Assembly (NCBI GenBank): GCA_002633005.1
Contig: NMRA01000053.1
Coordinates: 1,064,240-1,128,239, forward strand
DNA: 64,000 nucleotides
Direction: 5' to 3'
Source of the DNA: Phoronis australis
Lineage: Eukaryota > Phoronida > Phoronidae
This document shows positions 57,501 to 64,000 of the stretch, one piece after another. The position numbers were made by a program, and so were the translations under genes. The notes beneath the pieces were generated by a model. The model was not told where the DNA came from. It saw only the letters and a program-made list of their open reading frames with translations, and did not search any database. Every line of letters begins with the position of its first letter. Within the stretch, counting starts at the first letter, position 1.

Positions 57501-60370
57501 TCGAAAACCACCAACTTTTACAAAATTTTCATCTTTTGTTTTGAACATGAAGACAGTTTCATGCTTAAACCAAACTATTCTTCCTCAGCAAAAAATTGTG
57601 TCTTGAATTTCTGCTTCACCATTAAACAACATAGATGTCAGCCACCAAAGTCAGTTTTAAGAATGTCTCAAGTCTTCATAGTTGACAGATGCTATCTCCT
57701 TTGTTCGATGAAAAATCAAAAGTCTGAGGCGTAGCTCACCAGGACATAGACCATAAAATAAGTGTGCAACATTTCACGTGAACTGACCAATACACTGAAG
57801 AGTCTCCTGACATCCACTTAATATCGATTTGCAATGATCCACTACTTAAAATCTTGCCAATTTTGTACAAAAACATTGTCAAGATTGTGCACTTTTTATT
57901 TTTGTCGTCTTCTAACATTGAGATGAGTACCCGCGATTTTTCTCAATATTGTCTGTTGCTAAGTCAGATACAGAGCTCGATCACGTGTTAAAACCAAATG
58001 TTCCTTCCGTGTATTTTTTTATGAAAAAATGAGAAAATACAATTGCACTTGTTCACCATGAAGTGTAAAGATCAGCTGGAAATAAAACCAACATTCAAAA
58101 ACACAAAATACGAGCCAGCATCAAGGTGACTTTCACTTGACCTTAAAATTATGGTGTGCTAGATGGAACTGAGATAAGACGAAAACAACATTCTCTCAGT
58201 ACATGTTCATTTTGCATAACTAGATTTTTTGCATGAATCCTTCGTATGTTGCACCACACAATAGCGGCAGTTAGGCAGCATAATGATCACCAAGTAGAAT
58301 TGATAAAATATGGGAAATCTCACTGCATTAAGTTTCCATCAAAAACACAGATAGCACTGATTATTATCAATGACTTTGACCTAGTCTCACCATGTTTGGA
58401 CAAGAATTATTTAAAAAATAATTACTCTGCGCGTGTAAGCGCAGAGTACTGTTGTTCCTGGGTTTTCTTCAATTTTATTCTTAGTCTTATTCTTATTACT
58501 CTGCGCGTGTAAGCGCAGAGTACTGTTGTTCCTAGGTTTTCTTCAATTTTATTCTTCTTCTTATTCTTCTTCCGACCAACTTTGAGGTTTAATAACTCCA
58601 TATTGGGTGCAGGTACAGTCTTTAAATTCAGCATATGACAATTGACAGTATATAAATTTTGATTGGTAATATAATTACATTCCATATTGCACCGGAAGAG
58701 GTCGTTTGGTGCAAAGGTCATATAATTTTCAAAATGCTACTCCTCCTTCAGTTTAAAGCTATCTTTCTCAAATTCAGTGCACAGGTATAAGTCAACATAA
58801 CCATTTAAAAAATTACTTTTCTAAGTAATCGGGTCATCCAATCAGGTGAAATAGGTCAAAGGTCATTAGGTGCAAACTAAAATTTTGAGCTAGACACTTC
58901 AAATTGACAGGTCTGATTGCCACACGTAAATCAAATCCAAATCCAAAGTTTCAGGTCATTTAGTGCAAACATGGGGTCATTAGGTGCATTTTTCTTCTGA
59001 AAAATTGACCTTTTCAATCAGCAACTATTCTGATGTGACAACCGTTAGACAACTGTGATTCTCAGCGTTAAACACATTTTCCATGGGCTTTGCAATAATT
59101 CTCCTAAAGATGCTTAAAATGCACCGGATAAGGTCAATTAGTGCAAAGGTCATGTAACATTCAAAATGTTATATCTCTTGCGTTTTTCAAGGAATTCTTT
59201 TCAATTTCAGCACACTGGTGTAAGTCAACATGCCAATTGAATACCCTTCTTTACTTCGCAATAGGCCTAACCAATCAGAAAAAATAGGTCAAAGGTCATT
59301 GAGTGCAAACTAAAATTTTGAGCTAGAGACTTCAGAATTACGTATCTGTTTACTAAGTGCGATTGAGTTTGAATTCTAAATTTTCAGGTCATTTGGTGCA
59401 CCCATGGGGTAATTAGGTGCATTTTTGTTCTGAAAGTTTGACCACTTCATTCATCTTGTATTCTGAAGTGCTTAAAGTAAAACATCTGTGATTATTAGCA
59501 TTAACCACACTTTTAATCGAGTTAACAATTACTCCCTCATCGGGGCTCATAATGCACTGGAAGAGGTCAATTAGTAGACAAGTCATCAAAAAATTAATAT
59601 GTAATTTCTCCTACAATTTTAAAGAATTCCTTTTCATATTGGTAAACGGGTTGCTGTCAGTAACTTCCCATAATAATTCCAGTAATACGCACGCGCAGAG
59701 TCCGTTATTGTCACGCCGTGACAATAATCTTTCTAGTTTAAACTGATGTTTTTAAATTTTCTAGGCTTGTAGAATTGCTGTGAATTCCATAAATTTGCAA
59801 AAATAAAATGACTGGACATAGCTATTGTACAGAATTTGAAATGATAGAAAAAATCAAGCATTTGCTGTGCTACTAATCTCTGCTACGCTGCCTTAGAAGT
59901 AACATGAGGCATCATTTCACTCAAATAAATTCTGTTGTAACATAGATTTTCAGAAAGTGCTTTCATTGCCAGTTACACATTAAAGTTTATAATTTATTTT
60001 AATATTCAAAATAACGATAAAATGATGAACAAATATCATTTCTGATCCAGAGTTCAAAGAATAACAAATGAAAAGTGCCACACAGCTCAGGCGGTTTGCA
60101 TCACAAAGCTTACCCTTCATGAAGTCTTCATACTCCATCACCGGTACATGTTGCGAGAGACTATCCAAGTCAAAAAATGTACGCCACGGTAACTTGATTT
60201 GATCTAAGTGTCGAGACTTCCAGTGGTAAAGGTTGCCCCAAGGTGGCAGCACCAGTGTCCACAACTGGCCCGGATCATCATTCAGCACCTTAATGAGATT
60301 AGCAACGCGCATGTACACGTCACGCCTCAGGTTGAAACCCTCACCAGGATTGACGTCGTAAAGTAAATAT
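45556..60370 (-). CDS. POFUT2: POFUT2, GDP-fucose protein O-fucosyltransferase 2 (lacks first exon)
   Basis: POFUT2 transfers fucose to Ser/Thr in folded thrombospondin type-1 repeats in the ER. Eight exons were found: 60114-60370, 56055-56179, 53163-53293, 52070-52142, 50390-50515, 47315-47495, 46255-46384, 45556-45709. They join in frame to 391 codons plus a stop (human protein 429 residues). All donors and acceptors are GT-AG and phases agree. Recognisable blocks are [19 protein letters not shown] (donor-binding loop with the GEGFN glutamate), [31 protein letters not shown] (HxRR motif), [29 protein letters not shown] and [15 protein letters not shown]. The missing part is the signal-peptide exon, which must end in AG or CG to complete an Arg before Tyr. 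I could not find it in 60.4-64 kb, so the gene probably continues beyond the window. No KDEL-type signal is visible at the C-terminus (WDIKY). Confidence 0.95.
47724..47926. repeat. 40-bp tandem repeat, 5 nearly identical copies (POFUT2 intron 6)
   Basis: The unit is CCGTTATCACAAGGTGACCA plus TGTGTCATCTGATCTAAACA, phased every 40 bp. Copies differ only at the first edge (AGCG for ACCG) and by one A-to-G in the last, implying a recent expansion. Confidence 0.95.
47930..50389. other. POFUT2 intron sequence, no further feature recognised
   Basis: AT-rich intronic DNA between exons 50390-50515 and 47315-47495 (intron 6 by gene numbering). I see no gene, SINE head or inverted-repeat element in it apart from the 40-bp array next door. 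Confidence 0.4.
51166..51985. mobile_element. MITE, GGGCTGTTCCAG family, copy 3, full length (POFUT2 intron)
   Basis: GGGCTGTTCCAGCAAAATCT at the left; the right end in reverse reads GGGCTGTTCCAGTAAAATCC. TTA flanks both sides (51163-51165 and 51986-51988). It is 820 bp. The left half matches copy 1 closely; only the terminal regions clearly match copy 2. There is no transposase ORF. Confidence 0.85.
55504..56065 (-). repeat. POFUT2: 31-bp minisatellite made of exon/intron junction units (POFUT2)
   Basis: Eighteen units of about 31 bp with consensus, on the plus strand, GACCAGTTACCTGTCTATAA plus CCATACCTGTT. The last unit overlaps the 3' end of POFUT2 exon 56055-56179: on the minus strand this exon ends TATAGACAG followed by GTAACTGG, and nearly every unit contains the same AGACAGGTAACTGGTC. 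Each unit also carries CAACAGGTATGG, a second donor-like word. Units vary by a few substitutions, and one has a 5-bp insertion near 55867. Confidence 0.95.
56483..56560 (-). repeat. tRNA-derived SINE head, family C (POFUT2 intron)
   Basis: On the minus strand TTGGTTGTCTGAGTATTCAA is followed by an anticodon-arm-like CTGCGAAATGCAG and then GTGGGTTCGATTCCAC, a perfect pol III B box. The flanking stem does not form a proper acceptor arm, so this is a SINE head, not a tRNA gene. Confidence 0.6.
57275..57500. repeat. Dispersed repeat in POFUT2 introns, copy 1
   Basis: Words in the same order (AATTGCCAAAA, GGTCTTTT/GGTTCTTTT, GGTAGCT, TTATTTGGTG, TACTTGTGTTTT, TTTCACTTGTCCGCCATATTG, GGTGAGATTTTAC) recur at about 61800-62055 and, weaker, at about 55330-55500 and 53840-53950. 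The class is unknown. Confidence 0.5.
58853..58865 (+). promoter_or_regulatory. Perfect DR1 nuclear-receptor motif (1)
   Basis: AGGTCA A AGGTCA, the direct repeat with 1-bp spacing recognised by RXR heterodimers, HNF4 and COUP-TF family receptors. It lies in the first 432-bp unit. Only the motif is shown; occupancy is not. Confidence 0.45.
59286..59298 (+). promoter_or_regulatory. Perfect DR1 nuclear-receptor motif (2)
   Basis: The same 13-bp motif at the equivalent place in the second 432-bp unit (offset 433 bp), unchanged although the surrounding unit has diverged. Confidence 0.45.
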
Positions 60371-63300
60371 CTGAAAATCAAAAGTTATGTTTCCTTAGAA
60401 TGCCCATCTAATTATTGAGTCGTTGAATACCCGTCAGGAACTGTCACATTGATACTGTGCAAACAGATGCCCGAGCTAATTTCCATGTTGCTCAAAAAAT
60501 CTCAACTTCTGTAAGACATCAGCTTCTTCATGACCTGTGTAGTTGTCTTCAAATATTCATGTGGACACAATGGAAGTATTGTTTCCACTCCGTTATCATT
60601 ACTTTAGGATGCATCCAACATTTTGTTTTTCATTTGATATCTCCACTTTTGTAATGCTTGAATTTATAATTTTCATTGTGTTGCAATTGATTTGTTCAAA
60701 GTCATGAACTAAACTCGTGAAAAAGTTCATTCATTCACCAATAGAACTGATGAACTAACTTCATGAATGGATTGTCTCTTTTGTATTTCGAGAACTATAA
60801 TTCATAAATTCATAACTTCCTAGTTCATGAATTATAATAACGTTGAGAACAGTGTTTCAAGTTCAATGGAAAAACAAATGACTATCAATGTCATGTACAT
60901 AAACCTTTAAGTATTGCTGGACTAAAAGCGTGTAGGTGGCCTGATGACACTGATGTGCGCAGGCCTCATGGTTGAGCCCATTGCACAAAACATCTGCGCT
61001 AAAGCACGAGAGCCCCGTTATGATTCGACAATTTCGACTTTAGTTTTGGCAACCTCAGATTTCCTTTGGCGACCTGGGCTTTTCGCAAAGTCGCAATTGG
61101 CGCCTTGGCCGCATCAAACTAAACTTCAACCACTGGCTGCATTGGCTAGAAGTCAATCATTAATATCTTGCGAACACATCAAGCGACCAAAAACAAGTGG
61201 TACATCTATTTGCAGCAACTGGAATGCTAAATTTTCATTGAATGTCTTCATCCTAAGGCATACTAACAAGAAATTGCATACATTCTTCATAGCTCTCACC
61301 ACACAAAACGGGCATAGTCTCTCTTCCCTTGGATACAACAAAATATCACAATTAACAGTTAATTTGTCAAAAACAAATCAGAAATGGAGCCTATCTCAGA
61401 CATGAAAAGTGATTTCATGAGGGAAATCCTATTGAATTCACACCTAATGGGATATTCACAATTGACCTTTCACAAGTTGTCATAAGATGAACAGTAGAAT
61501 TGATTAGTACAGTATCTTACAGTGCAAAACTGCCAACTAACATAAAAGCGGCTGCAATAAACGTGCTTTCCGTCACAAAAGCCAACTTTTGACTTAGACC
61601 ATGTACCTTTAGAACAATGGTTTCAAATTGTTCCTCAGTCAAAATGGACGTTATTTCTGGGCTTGGACAGGACCAATATTTGAGACCAATTTCATAGTTG
61701 TATCAAAGTAACTGAAATATTACTTTATTCGAGATAATGTGGACTTATAGCAGCTTAAAATAGTTCTTTGTAACCATTGTGTTAACAACTACTCTGACGT
61801 ACAGTAAAATCACACCAATTTTGGACAAAAATACAATTGCCAAAATTGGTCTTTTTTCATTTTTCAAACGCTTCTAATAATAATGTTTGAATGTCTACAG
61901 CTGCTGGAAACATTGTCTGGAGGTAGCTTTGGCATAGACCTTTAAAATGGTGTAGCATTTATTTGGTGCTACTTATCTTTTATTAAAAAATGAAGACATA
62001 AATTTCATTTGTCTGCCAAATTGTGTCCTAAATTGGTGAGGTTTTACCGTAAGTTTGATGAAGTATATCTGTTTAGTGAGAGCTGTAACCACGGTCCTAA
62101 TAGCTTCTAACAGTTTTAAAGCTACTGTAGGCAAAAAGCATCTCAACAAACCAGGGCTTCATCCAGGATTTCGAAAATAGGGTGTCCAAATTGGGGTTCC
62201 AAATATTCCAGGGCGTCCATGATTACAGTGGTGTGTTACCCCCACCCCCACCACATTTCACCAATAATCCCCCCACGCACACAGTGAGGTTTTTACAAAA
62301 ATGCGCAGACCAACTTAGGTTTTTATATCTAAGTTTACAAAAACAGCTCCCTTGTTGTGAGCTTTTTTACTAAAAACAGTGCGTAGACCAAAACTTTTAC
62401 CTCTTACTTTATGAAAACAGCCAAATAGCTTACCAAACAAATATTACAGATTATTCAGGGCTCGACGCTATTAAAATTGCCAGGTCACAATTTGCGATCT
62501 AGCCAATATCCCAGGTCGCATTTTCAAAATCCAGCTCGCAAAATGCCTGGTCGCAAAATTTTCTCGCCATTTTTAGATAATCGAAAAATGTTTAGATTAA
62601 TAAATATGCTCTTACCTAAGGCATTAAACACTCATAAATTGCAGATCGCAAAATTGAGTTCGTTCATGCAGGTATGGCGTTACTGTTCTTCACGTCCGCC
62701 ATTGAAACACTCTAGAGTGCACGGCAAGTTGTCGACGTGAAAGTTGAATCAGTGCTCTCTAACTGAAACGTGCACTCGAGTAGCTAAGTTTTCAATGTGA
62801 AAAGGGAGAAAATGCCCACTTGAAAAAGTATCTACGATTTTTGATAGGTCTCACCTGCTACTGGGTGTCATCAAAGTCGTTAAACATCCAAACTAACTCG
62901 GAGTGCTAATTCTCTCCACTTTTTGTTCGCAGCCTAAATTTAGCAACTTAACTCGACGTTTGAAAAACATCTGTCGAAAAAAATCTGTGAAACGATGCCC
63001 TAACCGAATGACGTATTTCGATCCGTGGGAAAAATTCAGTGCAAATTTCACAACAAAAATGTGACACTTATGCTGTTTGCGTACTCAACAATTTGTTTTC
63101 CATGAAATGAATAGCTTCAAAATAATTCCCGACTCCATGCGGGTTTCCATTGGTTAACTCGAGTTTGCTCCTCAGTACCTTCCAAGTGCGGGAATAATAA
63201 GTCAGTCACAAAACGACACGCACGTCACTAGTGTTAACTTTCCTTCGGAGGTATGAAACAAAGCCGGGATTAGGTTTTTACATATTGAGAAAAGATGCTT

Positions 63301-64000
63301 TTTGAATTGGTTGTGTAAAATGAGAGTGACACTCTATACAGGCTGCGTGTCAATTTTAAATCACACGTGGTCGTTTGTAGTACGCTGTGATGGGCGCTAG
63401 CCTGAACTGTGGGCGCTTAATTGGAAATTCTCAAAAGTTGAGGGGGAACGCTTAGTAGGTCAGTGAGCGCGTATTATGAAACACTTCAAAGGTAGGGAGT
63501 AGACTTGTGCGTGAGCATAGTTGTTAGCCTCTAGTACCCCGTTAGTTGCAATAGCTGGCTGCGGACATAGAATATAGGGAACATCAACCTCGGGAAGCAT
63601 CGCATGCGTGCACCCAGGGGGGGCTCGGGGGGCTTGAACGAGCCTACCCATTTGGTGAAGTGGGCAAAAGGTCCGCCTGTGAGAAACAAAAAGTCCGAGA
63701 AAATGAGACAAAAGTCCACTAAACAAGTACAAACGCACAATTCAGAGTGGTGCGTCCGCTTTTTTTAGTCCGCTGGCTGTTTTGTTACCAAAAGGTCCAC
63801 AACTTTCGGAATACAAGCAAGGAGTGTAGTAGTATAGGAGAGTTCACTTGTGAGTTCGCTGTTACCGCTACTACTAGCGCCGCCAAGTGGTGAACAAGCT
63901 ACGGTCACCCAGGAAGCGTCAAAACAATGGGGACGGACGCATTTTGCAGTGCGATAAATTCCATGAATTCATCCACGAAAACCCCAGACGTGTCATTTTG
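60371..64000. other. POFUT2 first intron or 5' flank, no exon identified
   Basis: No signal-peptide exon for POFUT2 could be recognised on the minus strand, and no other gene is supported. A dispersed repeat copy lies at about 61800-62055. A GC-rich patch around 63590-63740 (GGGGGGGCTCGGGG, AAAAAGTCCG words) looks like repeat-derived sequence. The right edge may be near the gene's promoter or still inside intron 1. Confidence 0.4.

Larger units (their letters stand above)
58688..59660. repeat. About 432-bp tandem repeat, 2.3 copies, inside the Helitron-like element
   Basis: TGCACCGGAAGAGGTC at 58688, TGCACCGGATAAGGTC at 59120 and TGCACTGGAAGAGGTC at 59553 start successive units. Shared words include AAAATTTTGAGCTAGA and AGGTCAAAGGTCAT. 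Divergence between units is moderate, so the duplication is not recent. Confidence 0.85.
58424..59736 (+). mobile_element. Helitron-like non-autonomous element with internal 432-bp repeats
   Basis: The right end shows the hallmark of a Helitron 3' terminus: a perfect 11-bp stem (TTATTGTCACG C CGTGACAATAA, 59705-59727), a short spacer, then CTAG at 59733-59736 followed by T. CACGCGCAGAGT upstream of it (near 59691-59702) is the inverse of ACTCTGCGCGTG at the left end, giving subterminal inverted repeats as in Helitron2/HINE-type elements. At the left the hairpin ACTCTGCGC-GTGTAA-GCGCAGAGT occurs twice, 74 bp apart (58424-58447 and 58498-58521). The inside is about 2.3 tandem units of about 432 bp. 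There is no Rep/helicase ORF. The precise 5' terminus is uncertain. Confidence 0.6.

Noticed and set aside
62855-62900. POFUT2 first exon candidate ending in AGCAG|GTGAGA (minus strand)
   Set aside because: The phase fits (AG before the donor), but the open frame is short, is preceded by a stop and encodes no signal peptide.
63460-63740. Minus-strand ORFs with a hydrophobic start as a possible POFUT2 signal peptide
   Set aside because: No donor in the right phase after the hydrophobic stretch; the sequence looks repeat-derived.

Overview
The window is nuclear DNA of an animal. Genes are split into many short exons by repeat-rich GT-AG introns, overall composition is AT-rich, and non-coding DNA is full of MITEs, SINE-like tRNA-derived repeats, fold-back elements and minisatellites. 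All three recognised genes are conserved metazoan genes. The repeat content, the high apparent allelic divergence and a lone N at 34222 suggest a draft assembly of an outbred, probably marine, invertebrate (a lancelet or other invertebrate deuterostome would fit). The species cannot be fixed from the sequence.

Layout. 1-4277 (+) holds a decayed Ty3/gypsy-type LTR retrotransposon: the end of a 5' LTR, a primer-binding-site candidate, and gag, protease, RT, RNase H and integrase remnants broken by stops and frameshifts. No 3' LTR is visible. 4278-8280 is intergenic with two small inverted-repeat elements. 8290-8976 (+) carries an unidentified 178-residue ORF with an acceptor just upstream and an AATAAA downstream. 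11898-20285 (-) is a complete CDC6 gene (ten coding exons, 588 codons, one non-coding first exon). It is head-to-head with 20707-41593 (+), a complete CWC22 gene (19 coding exons, 1004 codons; exon 13 occurs twice). The roughly 420 bp between them contain E2F-like sites, an inverted CCAAT box and a TTTAAA element next to the CDC6 first exon. 42-45.5 kb is a convergent intergenic region. 45556-60370 (-) is POFUT2, with eight exons covering everything except the signal-peptide exon, which was not found and may lie beyond 64 kb.

Function. CDC6 loads the MCM helicase at replication origins. CWC22 is the spliceosomal MIF4G/MA3 protein that brings eIF4A3 to the spliceosome for exon-junction-complex assembly. 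POFUT2 O-fucosylates thrombospondin type-1 repeats in the ER. They share no pathway; only CDC6 and CWC22 appear to share a control region.

Most notable. (1) An 18-unit, 31-bp minisatellite whose last unit is the exon/intron junction of POFUT2 exon 3, so the intron starts with an array of donor-like sites. (2) A duplicated CWC22 exon 13 in which one copy carries a MITE and the other the matching empty site, next to an N: most likely two haplotypes placed in tandem, otherwise mutually exclusive exons. (3) A Helitron-like element containing 432-bp repeats, two of which carry a perfect DR1 nuclear-receptor motif. (4) A MITE family with GGGCTGTTCCAG termini and TTA/TAA target duplications. I see no new multi-gene system.
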